From Actinomycetes bacterium (GTDB lineage Bacteria; Actinomycetota; Actinomycetes; Actinomycetales; Cellulomonadaceae): a stretch of 23,266 nucleotides of DNA. Positions 6,958 to 14,986 of the stretch are shown in pieces. Position 1 is the stretch's first letter; each line of letters starts with the position of its first letter. Position numbers and translations under genes: made by a program. The notes under the pieces were generated by a model. That model saw nothing but the letters and a program-made list of their open reading frames with translations, ran no database searches and had not been told where the DNA came from. The stretch spans positions 1 to 23,266 of the forward strand of contig JAFABT010000363.1 of the NCBI GenBank assembly GCA_023425905.1, given 5' to 3'.

Positions 6958-8682
6958 ATGTCTGCACCTGATGCCTACGCGCCCAATCACGATGAATGCC
7001 CCGAGGCGGTCACCGGCCAAGTCGGCGCTTCTGCCTGGGTCGTCATCCCCGCCCGTGGCGGCTCTCGAGGCGTGCCGCGTAAGAACCTACGGCTTCTGGC
7101 AGGACGACCTCTGATCACCTACGCCATCGAGGCTGCAATGGCAACGGTTGATTCAGCGCACGTCGTTGTGATCACGGACGATGACGAGATAATCAGCGTC
7201 GCAGAAGGCCAAGGCGCTCGCACGGTATTCGAGTCGACCCCGGTACCCCCCGAGGAGACGCTGGATTCGAAGATCCTGCGGAACATCCCGGTACTGCGGG
7301 GAATGGGTGCTGTTGACGACGATATCGTCGTGACCGTGCAGCCGACTTCGCCGCTGCTCAAGGCGTCATCCATCCGGCGCGCGGTGAGCCTCGTGCGAGA
7401 GAGCGGCGATGGATCGGTACTGAGTGTTGTCGACGACCGTCATCTGAGATGGACGGTCAACGCCAGCGGGGTGCCCCAGCCTGAGTTTGAGGCTCGGCTC
7501 AACAGGCAGCAGCTGCCGTCGTCCTTCAGAGAAACGGGCGGGGTCCTGGCAAGCCGGCTCGGAGACATCGAACGAAGTAGGACGCGGATAGTCCCGCCTG
7601 TTCGGCTCCTGGAACTTCCGCAACGGGAAGCCGTCGACATCGACGACTTTGCGGACTTGTATGCGGCCGCGCACCTGCTCACCCAGCTACGAATCATGAT
7701 CCGCACCGATGCCGCTCAAGCACTGGGAATGGGTCACGCGTACCGGACCCTGTCGATGGCCGCAGAGCTTGCGCGCCACGAGCTCTCTATCTGGACGCGC
7801 AGGGACATGCCACTGGGGAAGAGCTTCTTCTCGCAGTATCCCTATCTGCATCAGGAGATCGAGGACGAGTCGGACTTCATCGAGCGGGCTCGGACTCAGC
7901 AGCCCGACGTGATCATCGTCGACGTTCTTGATTATGACGTGGACGTGATGTCCACGCTCCGCTCCGCATGTCCTGAGTCGAAGATCGTTTCCGTGGAAGA
8001 CAGCGGTCCAGCAGCCGAGCGCGCGCACGTTCTCCTGGCTGAGTTCGTAGCCAATGCTTTTGTGCCTCCAGATCGAGTACTGAGTGGCGCCGCCAATTCG
8101 ATTCTCTCACCAGCCTTCGAGACCTGCGCCCCCATCGACACGATGACCGCCGCTGGGGTCGAGCACATCGTGGTGCTCTTCGGAGGCACGGATCCCAGTG
8201 GTCTGGCCTCGAAGGCGCTTGATTCACTGAGCCGCTGCGGGTTTACCGGGGAGGTCTCGGTCATTCGAGGGCTCGGGGCAAGCGATGTCGAGATCGGCGA
8301 CCGCCCCTATGGGGTCCGCGTCCTCAGGGACGTGAAGAACATGCCGAAGGTGCTGCGATCCGCCCAGTTCGCCTACACGTCTGCCGGGCGAACCGTCTTC
8401 GAGCTGGCGACCATGGGCGTCCCAGCGATCTGCCTCGCGCAGAATAAGAAGGAGATGACGCACACCCACGCGACGAGCGAGCTCGGCGTGTGGAACTTGG
8501 GTCTGGGAACGGACGTGGCGCAGGATCTGATAGACCGCGCGACTCATGAGATGCTGCACTCGGCAGACCTTCGTAGCCGCCTTAGAACGAGCGCCTTGCA
8601 CACAATGGCCGGAAGGTCGAACAGGAGCACACTCGCGCGCGTGCTTGAGATGGTAGGGCTGGGGGGCTTCCCGAACCTCTAG
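6958..8682 (+). CDS. Fused CMP-nonulosonate synthetase / PseG-SpsG-type hydrolase
   Basis: The 574-residue protein joins two enzymes of nine-carbon acidic sugar synthesis. Residues about 27-243 are an acylneuraminate cytidylyltransferase (NeuA/PseF/SpsF): nucleotide loop PARGGSRGVPRKN (31-43), QPTSP (128-132), RETGG (191-195) and DIDDFAD (227-233). Residues about 245-574 are a GT-B-like PseG/SpsG UDP-sugar hydrolase: RTDAAQALGMGH (249-260), where H260 matches the catalytic His region, FGGTDPSG (408-415) and TSAGRTVFELATMGVPAI (474-491). It would release the hexose precursor and later charge the finished sugar with CMP. ATG 6958 has a GGAG just upstream (6951-6954); an in-frame GTG at 6949 is possible. 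It is convergent with the synthase gene at 9086-10144 and is bracketed by transposase remnants. Whether the sugar is pseudaminic, legionaminic or sialic acid cannot be told. Confidence 0.88.
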   Translation: MSAPDAYAPNHDECPEAVTGQVGASAWVVIPARGGSRGVPRKNLRLLAGRPLITYAIEAAMATVDSAHVVVITDDDEIISVAEGQGARTVFESTPVPPEETLDSKILRNIPVLRGMGAVDDDIVVTVQPTSPLLKASSIRRAVSLVRESGDGSVLSVVDDRHLRWTVNASGVPQPEFEARLNRQQLPSSFRETGGVLASRLGDIERSRTRIVPPVRLLELPQREAVDIDDFADLYAAAHLLTQLRIMIRTDAAQALGMGHAYRTLSMAAELARHELSIWTRRDMPLGKSFFSQYPYLHQEIEDESDFIERARTQQPDVIIVDVLDYDVDVMSTLRSACPESKIVSVEDSGPAAERAHVLLAEFVANAFVPPDRVLSGAANSILSPAFETCAPIDTMTAAGVEHIVVLFGGTDPSGLASKALDSLSRCGFTGEVSVIRGLGASDVEIGDRPYGVRVLRDVKNMPKVLRSAQFAYTSAGRTVFELATMGVPAICLAQNKKEMTHTHATSELGVWNLGLGTDVAQDLIDRATHEMLHSADLRSRLRTSALHTMAGRSNRSTLARVLEMVGLGGFPNL

Positions 8683-9085
8683 CGATCCGCGCGAGCAGCA
8701 GACGCTGAACGTCCTGCCCCGAGAGAAGAGAAGCACCCGCCCGGCGGTCGACGTGCTACCACGACCCTTCGGAGTTGAGCATGGTTGAGGTCGGCCACGG
8801 GGGCTGCGTGGCGACACCGTTTCGACCGCACCTGGAAGCCGTCGCACTATGGCCGGGACCGGGCGGCGACCTCGTTGGTCGCTCTGACCCATGACCAGGC
8901 CAGACTCGTCCACGCCCGCCTGCTGGACGTGACCCCGGGCGGGCCGGGAACCGCCTACTCAAGGCGGTTGGCGGCCAAGCCGGACCGGTTCACCGCCACG
9001 GTCGATCACGCCTTCCCCACTCAGAACGCCGCCCTCGCGGCATGACTACCACTCACCCGGTGTCGACCGACACCGCAGCAGTCCC
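8683..9085. other. Gap between fusion gene and synthase, with ISL3 scar
   Basis: About 400 bp separates two convergent genes. Apart from the ISL3 transposase fragment (8821-9045) I see no gene, hairpin or RNA. The first 130 bp shows nothing recognisable. Confidence 0.5.
8821..9045 (+). pseudogene. ISL3-family transposase fragment
   Basis: The frame reads FDRTWKPSHYGRDRAATSLV, then ALTHDQ, LVHARLLDVTPGGPGTAY and FTATVDHAF. It matches my recollection of the central part of ISL3 transposases, with the order 'VDEH-W+PS---DRAVT--VDLT-D, HARLLD--PGRSGT-Y--WL, F---V-HAALDPFRGY'. It begins near the first catalytic Asp, lacks the E-H that normally follow it, and loses the DPFRGY block before a stop. 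Only about 75 of the usual roughly 400 residues remain, so it is a dead fragment. Confidence 0.6.
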
Positions 9086-10144
9086 CTATGACACGTCGGT
9101 CCGATTGACGGGAGCGCCCTGCTCGAGCGCACGCCTAGTCGTCAGCCCGACAACGCCGTCCCATTCTGCGACCGGAACGCCCACGTTTGCGCGGAGCGCG
9201 ATCAGATCGGACTCAGTCAAAATGTGTCCGCTCGGCAGCGCGCGGGCAGTGAAGATTCGGCGGCGCGCATTCGAGAGTGCCGCCGACTGGCCGTGCAGTT
9301 CGGGCTCACCGGAACCAAGCATCGTGCGGTACGAGGCCAGCTTCGCCGTGAAGGCGAGTAGACCCTCCTCGTCGGCGGCATGGTAGTGATCGTTGCCTGG
9401 CGCCTGCCGATCATCCGTGAAGTGCTTCTCGATCACCTGCGCGCCGAACAGACTCGCCATCTCGAGTGCCGGCAGTCCGCCGTCGCCGTCCGGTGCGACA
9501 TGGTCTGAGTAGCCGACGCTGCATCGACCACCGAAGGCGTCGACCAACGTCTTGATGTGGGCGAGATTGGCCGACGCGGGAGGCGTCGGATAGTTCAGGA
9601 CGCAGTGCAGAAGACACACCTCAGACGCCCCAGCGCCCAAGAGAATATCGACTGCCGTTTCCATCTCAGCCCGAGTGCCAGCACCCACGGAGAGGATGAC
9701 CGGCTTAGCGGTTGACCCGATCGCTCGAAGCAGCGGCACGTTGGTCAGGTCCGCTGAGGCGACCTTGTGCAGCGACACAACAGGGTTCAAATACTCAACC
9801 GCGTCAAGGTCGAACGGGGTGGACATGAAGTCCACACCCACCGAATCGCTGAACCGTGCGAGTTCCAAGAACTCGTCCGGGCCGAAGGTATCCAGCTTCG
9901 AGAACAGCTCGTGCTGAGACCGCGTCGGCTCCTTGCTCGTGTCCCAATACGACGGGCTGTCGTGCTTGCTGGCCAAGGTGTCGGCCTTGTAGCTCTGGAA
10001 CTTTGCGGCGTGAGCGCCGCCACGCTTGGCCGACAGAATGAGGCTCTTGGCTCGCTCCATCGAGCCCTCATGATTAACGCCGATCTCGGCAATCACATAG
10101 GGGTCAAGGTAGTCCCTGGCGAGCGTGGATCGAGTCCCAGTCAT
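9086..10144 (-). CDS. neuB: Nonulosonate (sialic acid-type) synthase, NeuB/SpsE family
   Basis: This enzyme condenses phosphoenolpyruvate with an N-acyl hexosamine to give a nine-carbon sialic-acid-like sugar. The 352-residue product has the NeuB TIM barrel: VIAEIGVNHEG (17-27), KFQSYKA (48-54), KVASADLTN (127-135), HCVLNYPTP (180-188), GYSDH (211-215) and EKHFT (239-243). H215 and H241 correspond to the metal-binding positions. A C-terminal SAF (antifreeze-like) domain spans about 295-350. I chose ATG 10144, the second of two adjacent ATGs, since GGAGG is 4 nt before it and only 1 nt before ATG 10147. It is the last gene of the minus-strand array and has its own promoter-like region. PseI and LegI are equally possible names; the symbol is family-level. 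Confidence 0.9.
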   Translation of the reverse strand: MTGTRSTLARDYLDPYVIAEIGVNHEGSMERAKSLILSAKRGGAHAAKFQSYKADTLASKHDSPSYWDTSKEPTRSQHELFSKLDTFGPDEFLELARFSDSVGVDFMSTPFDLDAVEYLNPVVSLHKVASADLTNVPLLRAIGSTAKPVILSVGAGTRAEMETAVDILLGAGASEVCLLHCVLNYPTPPASANLAHIKTLVDAFGGRCSVGYSDHVAPDGDGGLPALEMASLFGAQVIEKHFTDDRQAPGNDHYHAADEEGLLAFTAKLASYRTMLGSGEPELHGQSAALSNARRRIFTARALPSGHILTESDLIALRANVGVPVAEWDGVVGLTTRRALEQGAPVNRTDVS

Positions 10145-10169
10145 CATGCCTCCGCGTTGCCTGTCGTCC

Positions 10170-10198
10170 GAATATTGTGACTGCAAAACATTAATCAA
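10170..10198 (-). promoter_or_regulatory. Promoter-like sequence upstream of the synthase
   Basis: On the minus strand TTGATT (10198-10193) is followed by a 17-bp spacer and ATATTC (10175-10170), in an unusually AT-rich patch for this DNA. Transcription would start about 20 nt before the ATG. The -35 is fair and the -10 is poor. Confidence 0.4.
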
Positions 10199-10375
10199 AC
10201 CGCCAAACACTGGTGCGCCCGTTTGCATTGCTTCGGCACTCTTGCGTCGCGCCCGCCCCACCGGGCCGACTCTAACAGAGCCAGATGAGGGCGAGGGCTA
10301 CACGTCCGTGCAGCAACGTCCCGCCCTTAAGAGCCCGGCGTCGACTGCCGCCTCGAATCACCGCGCGCGAGACGT

Positions 10376-11599
10376 CTAAGACCGTCTCGCCACCCCGACG
10401 CGGCCGGCGCTGGTCCTGCCTGGCCCAGCCGACCCATCTTCCGCGCTCGGCATGACTCGAGCGAAGATCCAGATCGCCGCTAGGAAGAAGATGAAGTCGA
10501 AGCCACCAACGGTATTGACAAAGGGAACCCCGAACACTGCAAGGATCACGACCGTCTTCGCTCCCCCGCCGTCACTGATAGCCCAAGCCGCAACCCTACC
10601 CAGGCAGACGCCGATTACGAGAGCGGCTATCGGCGCTCCAATCTTGCCGAAGGCAAGCGTCAGGGTCCCTGGCAGCGTGTAGTACAGGTTTTCGTAGAAT
10701 ACGAAGCCGTCCTGTCGCGGGAAGAAGGGGAGTTGCGGCAGCAGTTCCCCCGGCGCAAACGTAAACTGGGGCGCCGCTCGATACAATTCGGAAAACTCGA
10801 ACAAGGCGTGCGCTGCGTACTGATTAAGCTGAAGTATCGGGAAGAAGTACCGAGCCCCAAACTGACCCTGAAGAATACTAAGGGAGGACTCAGACGCGGG
10901 AACGTAGCGGGCGTATCCCAACTGACTGCTGTTGATCGCCACCTCCAAACTGTCGGACGATCCCGTGATGGACATGAAGCGAACGAGGAACAGTGCGCCT
11001 GAACCAACGATTAGTAACGGCACCACGACCGCCAGGGTCCGCTTCGAGACCTCGAGACCGAGCAGGAGGATGAGCGCGATGAGGACGATCCCCCGAGAGC
11101 CGGTCAACAACAGATCCAGCACGTACAGCGATCCCATTGCCCGCCCGAACCACAGCGACCTGCGATCCATCCGGTGTCGCAAGAGAGCGAACAGGACGAG
11201 TCCGAACGCCGGCGCGAGAGCGCCGATCACGGAAGCGACGTTCGAGTCGGCCACCCGAGAGTCACGCACGGCAGAAATCGAGAAGAGGTCGCCCGCGGGA
11301 CGCAAGACCAGCCGATCGACCAGGCGTGAGCCCACACCCACGGCGAGAAGAAGGCGCATCAGGAACTGCAACGTGTCGACGCTCATCGCCGCCGGGCGTG
11401 CAACGTGCACAGCGCTGGAAAGGAGGAGGCCGCTGTAGAGAAGCACGAAGCAAAGCAGCGCATACGCGCCGAAGCCTGCAGTCAGCATGTTGAAGTGAGG
11501 ACTGATAAGCGGAGAGATGCATGCGATCAACACCAGTAGCCACGAAGCCAAGACCGCTCCGGTCAGGTGGCGCACGTTCCGACTAGTAGGCAACTTCAT
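10376..11599 (-). CDS. O-antigen/capsule repeat-unit polymerase (Wzy-like)
   Basis: The 407-residue integral membrane protein has around ten or more hydrophobic segments, an LLTGSRG motif (164-170) seen in oligosaccharide polymerases, and one large outside loop (about 208-320) rich in aromatic residues. Wzy proteins join lipid-linked repeat units on the outer face of the membrane. ATG 11599 overlaps the end of the upstream gene by 17 nt, which suggests translational coupling; an in-frame start at 11656 would add 19 residues inside that gene. Base composition is visibly less GC-rich than in the flanking housekeeping genes. Sequence conservation in this family is low, so the call rests on topology, motif and neighbours. 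Confidence 0.78.
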   Translation of the reverse strand: MKLPTSRNVRHLTGAVLASWLLVLIACISPLISPHFNMLTAGFGAYALLCFVLLYSGLLLSSAVHVARPAAMSVDTLQFLMRLLLAVGVGSRLVDRLVLRPAGDLFSISAVRDSRVADSNVASVIGALAPAFGLVLFALLRHRMDRRSLWFGRAMGSLYVLDLLLTGSRGIVLIALILLLGLEVSKRTLAVVVPLLIVGSGALFLVRFMSITGSSDSLEVAINSSQLGYARYVPASESSLSILQGQFGARYFFPILQLNQYAAHALFEFSELYRAAPQFTFAPGELLPQLPFFPRQDGFVFYENLYYTLPGTLTLAFGKIGAPIAALVIGVCLGRVAAWAISDGGGAKTVVILAVFGVPFVNTVGGFDFIFFLAAIWIFARVMPSAEDGSAGPGRTSAGRVGVARRS

Positions 11600-12476
11600 C
11601 AGCCCGCAGCCCAGAGAAGACCCGCTCAAGAGCGCGTGGCGCGCTCGGCGACCCAATCCTCTTCATGTTGATGACTCTCGCCTCTGGGAACATATTCTTT
11701 ATTGAGAGCGCGCCCGACGAGGAGAACGAAATCACTTCGACAACGTTGTACTCTCGCACCACGTCTTCGAGAGCTCCATCCATGAGCATTGCCCATGAAC
11801 ATTTTGCCAGGAGCTGCGACACTTCACTGGGGCCTGTGGGGTGCGGCCTGTAGTAGAACGTCGCGCCCGGCTGCACACTGGCCAGACCCTCCAGTGCCCG
11901 GACGGCTGCTTCGGCGGCGGTCCCTTGGGGCGCAACATCACAGCCGGTGTCGAGAAACAGCCTCACCATGGTCGCGTTCTCATCGGGGACAACCCTAGGG
12001 AAGGCCAGGGTGAGGTCGATGGGAACAACTTCGTATGGGACGCCTTCAAGTGCATGCGGGTACATCGCATGCAACGCGGAGGCTCTACTCGTGCGCAGCA
12101 TCGTCCCGTAGTCATCATGCGGCGGGGCAACTTCCCGCCAGCGAAAGTGTCTGAACGTCAAGAACCGGTAGACTATGCTCAGCGCGCCCCCTGGGATCTT
12201 CGTCTCATTGTAATACGCTGTCCCGTCGTCATAGACCTCGATGTCACGGGCAAATAGCGCGAAGAGCGAGAACCACGGATTGAATGGGTGCGAGATGACT
12301 GCGACGCTGTGCCTGTCCAGTGCGCACCGCGCGAGCTGACCGCTCGCCCTCACGACCGAACGAAACGACATCCCTGCGCCATTGCGCTCAACGTTAATCA
12401 CCCGGACCTCGCCGTCATGACGCATGCCAGCGGCCAGTGATCTGTGCATATCGGTAACCAGCACTAGATATCGCAC
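11583..12476 (-). CDS. Sialyltransferase-like glycosyltransferase (GT52/polysialyltransferase type)
   Basis: The 297-residue protein has the order of motifs shared by bacterial sialyltransferases of families GT38, GT52, GT80 and GT97. These are a D/E-D/E-G motif, here EVYDDGTAYY (80-89), then an HP motif, here YRPHPTGP (209-216), and a late Ser-rich motif, here SFSSSG (250-255). It starts with a Rossmann-like first strand MRYLVLVTD. It would use the CMP-activated sugar made by the fusion protein and NeuB. It starts at ATG 12476, 58 nt after the GT4 gene, and its end overlaps the Wzy start. Acceptor, linkage and regiochemistry cannot be read from the sequence. Assignment rests on short motifs plus context; overall similarity to known enzymes could be low. 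Confidence 0.72.
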   Translation of the reverse strand: MRYLVLVTDMHRSLAAGMRHDGEVRVINVERNGAGMSFRSVVRASGQLARCALDRHSVAVISHPFNPWFSLFALFARDIEVYDDGTAYYNETKIPGGALSIVYRFLTFRHFRWREVAPPHDDYGTMLRTSRASALHAMYPHALEGVPYEVVPIDLTLAFPRVVPDENATMVRLFLDTGCDVAPQGTAAEAAVRALEGLASVQPGATFYYRPHPTGPSEVSQLLAKCSWAMLMDGALEDVVREYNVVEVISFSSSGALSIKNMFPEARVINMKRIGSPSAPRALERVFSGLRADEVAY

Positions 12477-12534
12477 GCGCGAATTATCTCCAAGGCTCGT
12501 GATCGACGACGGTCTGGGAAGCGGGAACTCTGTA

Positions 12535-13644
12535 TCACGAGAGTTCCCTGGCTAGTTGATCCGGTTCGTAGAGTTTGCGGAGCGCTCGTGACAACGCCTC
12601 CGGATCCATCGTGGCCAGCAGCGCCCGGGTTGCTTCCTGGGCCACGCCCCGGTGCTGCTCGTCGGTTAGGACGCCCACGGCGCGGTCGGCTACCTGTGCC
12701 GCATCGGCACCGGTAACTAGTGCGGTGTGGGCCAGCGCCGGTATGGCGCGTGCAACTACTGGGACGTCACAGGCTGCAGCATCAAGGATACTGAGCGGAA
12801 ACCCCTCATACGCAGCACTGTGAACATACAGTGTGCTATTACGAAGGCGTGCTCTCACCTCGTCGGAGCTGATCCAGCCTGTGACAAATATGTCACGGGC
12901 CTCAAGCTCAGCGCGAAGCGACCGGTCCCCATCGCCTATCCAGCAGAACTCCACGTCCGCAATCTGCGCCCGCACGCGGTCGGCAACATCGATGTAGAAG
13001 GAGGGGTCCTTCTGCGGTGCTATTCGCCCGAGCATCGAGACGAGGGGCCTGCGCGGCTGATCACCCTTGAGGGGTTCTCGCTCGGGCATAAACGACGAGA
13101 TGTTCGGGATCTCGATGATCTCGGCGTCGCAGTCGAACTTCCTTACCATGGCAGTTTCGTGCGGAGACAGGACACCAATTCTGAGCGTTCTCCGCGCGAG
13201 AATTTTCTCCGCGCCATAGATCAGGCTGCGCCGCAAGGGAGACAACGCCGGATCGTCGAATTTGAAGCAGTGCGCCTCATAGATCACCGGCCTACCAGCG
13301 GGCACCGCTCGCGCATAGACCCCGGCCCAGCTGGAGTGGGCGTGGACGAAGTCGGGCTGAACTGCCGCTACGGCCGCACGGACGGCTACCACGCGACGCA
13401 CTAAACCAGCAGGCATCCGACGCGTCGAAGCCCACGGCACCTTGTCGTCGGGCGGCTCGGCTCCGGCCCAGAGAAGATGGTGCTCGATATGCGGAGTCGC
13501 GAGGACGCGAGAGATGATCGCCCTGCCGGTTCCGCTGTCGAAGCACTCCGTAACGTGCAGGATGCGCTTAGTGATTGGTCTCACCTCTACTTGTGGAACG
13601 CCGTGTCTTTGCTTGTGGCGCGAGGAGCCTGCGCGCGACCGCAC
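12535..13644 (-). CDS. Glycosyltransferase family 4 (GT-B)
   Basis: The 369-residue cytoplasmic enzyme has a GT4-type N-terminal domain (ILHVTECFDSGTG, 28-40; DFVHAHSSWAG, 98-108). Its C-terminal domain contains LGRIAPQKDP (205-214) and SAAYEGFPLSILDAA (276-290). The usual E-x7-E signature is here E280 with D288 as the second acidic residue, a conservative change. It should add a hexose to the lipid-linked primer sugar. Start: GTG 13644 lies 17 nt after the flippase stop with GGGAG about 8 nt upstream. GTG 13584 would give a 349-residue protein closer to the typical N-terminus but lacks a spaced SD. Donor and acceptor are unknown. Confidence 0.86.
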   Translation of the reverse strand: MRSRAGSSRHKQRHGVPQVEVRPITKRILHVTECFDSGTGRAIISRVLATPHIEHHLLWAGAEPPDDKVPWASTRRMPAGLVRRVVAVRAAVAAVQPDFVHAHSSWAGVYARAVPAGRPVIYEAHCFKFDDPALSPLRRSLIYGAEKILARRTLRIGVLSPHETAMVRKFDCDAEIIEIPNISSFMPEREPLKGDQPRRPLVSMLGRIAPQKDPSFYIDVADRVRAQIADVEFCWIGDGDRSLRAELEARDIFVTGWISSDEVRARLRNSTLYVHSAAYEGFPLSILDAAACDVPVVARAIPALAHTALVTGADAAQVADRAVGVLTDEQHRGVAQEATRALLATMDPEALSRALRKLYEPDQLARELS

Positions 13645-13661
13645 CGTCGTCGCTCCCGGAA

Positions 13662-14924
13662 TCAGATTGTCCGCAGACGTTCATCTCTCGCCATCAGCCT
13701 GCGTGCGAGCACGACTAGTTTGGCAACCAGCAGTATTGCGCTGGCACTTCCTACAGCTACTAGTACCGCCGTCACTGGTGCCGCGCGAGCAAAGAGGGCG
13801 ATGATCAGCGCGAAGACGCCGAAAGCAGCGACCGTTGCCACAACGATGGCCCTGTCGGCATCGAGTGCGTAGAGGCCGTAGTGCGGGACGAGAGACAGGT
13901 TGTAGATCGCCGCCACGAGCATCACCCACGGGAGCATCCATACGTACTCTTCATACACTCCTCCGCCGATGAATCTGAGTATCAAAGGCTGAGCGATGAT
14001 GACAGCAAGCGTGATGCCAGCTACCGCGACCACGCTCCTCACGGCGAGCGAGCGAAGGTTGGCCATGTAGGCCTCGCGATCGTTCTGGTGGGCGGCCTTC
14101 ACCAGACGCGGGTATGCGAACTGTTGCACGCCCGCATACAGCACCTGTGTCATACCACCGGAGACGCTCGCGAAGACCGTGTACGCGCCAAGTGTCTCAA
14201 GGTCGGCGAAGTGTGCGACGACCTGACGGTCCATGGTGAACAGCGCCCGCAGGCACAGCGTGCCCAGGAGGAACGGCGCTGCGATCCGCACGCCCTTTCG
14301 AATCCATGCTCGGTCGACGTGACCCTTCGGTGTGCCACGCAGATGAGAGGTCAAGAACCAGATCCCGGCACCAACGCCCAGGACGTCGCACAGCAGCCAG
14401 CCCGTCAGCGCCGTCTCGAGTGAGCGCAACTCCGGCACCAACGCTAGTACCGGGATGACGAGCAGAGGAGCGAGGCCTTGACGGATGAAGAGCCCAAGGC
14501 TGGCGCCCATCTGGTCGTTCATCGCGATCAGCAGGCGATCGAGCTCTTGGCCGAGGTGCTCGAGCGGAAGGAGCACGGCGAACCACGGCGCAAGGGACCA
14601 GGGGAGGAGCCCGAACGCGAAGAGAAGGAGGAGCAGCGGGCCTGCCGTCGCGTAGAGCCGCCCCGAGAGTGCCAGCTGGGATCGAAGGAACCGCCGCCAG
14701 TGCTTCGGCTCCTCGCGAATGATCTCCCGTGTCGAGTACGTGTAGAAGTCGAAGCCGAACACGAACGCGGCGTACGAGATCGTCACAGCCAGCAGGCCGT
14801 ACGTTCCCACTTCGACGGCAGGCAGGTAACGCGCCAGAAAGAAGATAAGCCCGAACCGGAAGGCAAGTGCGGACATACGTACGCCAGTCGGCACGAGACG
14901 ATGCGTGCGAACACTCTCTGTCAA
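13662..14924 (-). CDS. Polysaccharide flippase (Wzx-like)
   Basis: The 420-residue membrane protein has about 12 hydrophobic segments with short loops and the N-terminal RFGLIFFLARYLPAVEVGTY pattern typical of the polysaccharide transporter/MOP superfamily. It should move undecaprenyl-diphosphate-linked repeat units across the membrane. It sits between the priming transferase (62-nt gap) and the GT4 gene (17-nt gap), consistent with one transcript. The TTG at 14924 is the start that opens the frame and has no good SD; ATG 14876 (residue 17) is the obvious alternative and would still keep the first membrane segment. Confidence 0.85.
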   Translation of the reverse strand: MTESVRTHRLVPTGVRMSALAFRFGLIFFLARYLPAVEVGTYGLLAVTISYAAFVFGFDFYTYSTREIIREEPKHWRRFLRSQLALSGRLYATAGPLLLLLFAFGLLPWSLAPWFAVLLPLEHLGQELDRLLIAMNDQMGASLGLFIRQGLAPLLVIPVLALVPELRSLETALTGWLLCDVLGVGAGIWFLTSHLRGTPKGHVDRAWIRKGVRIAAPFLLGTLCLRALFTMDRQVVAHFADLETLGAYTVFASVSGGMTQVLYAGVQQFAYPRLVKAAHQNDREAYMANLRSLAVRSVVAVAGITLAVIIAQPLILRFIGGGVYEEYVWMLPWVMLVAAIYNLSLVPHYGLYALDADRAIVVATVAAFGVFALIIALFARAAPVTAVLVAVGSASAILLVAKLVVLARRLMARDERLRTI

Positions 14925-14986
14925 TGTGATGAGCCGTATCTAGGTTTCACGTCGCATCGGTGCCGATGATCCGGAACGACTTCGGG

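Noticed and set aside
6821..7114. Short + strand open frame overlapping the start of the fusion gene
   Set aside because: No recognisable domain, and its second half is an out-of-frame reading of the cytidylyltransferase.
10145..10375. Gap between the synthase and Wzy as a possible small RNA or riboswitch
   Set aside because: Apart from the promoter-like AT-rich patch I see no strong hairpin or known aptamer pattern.
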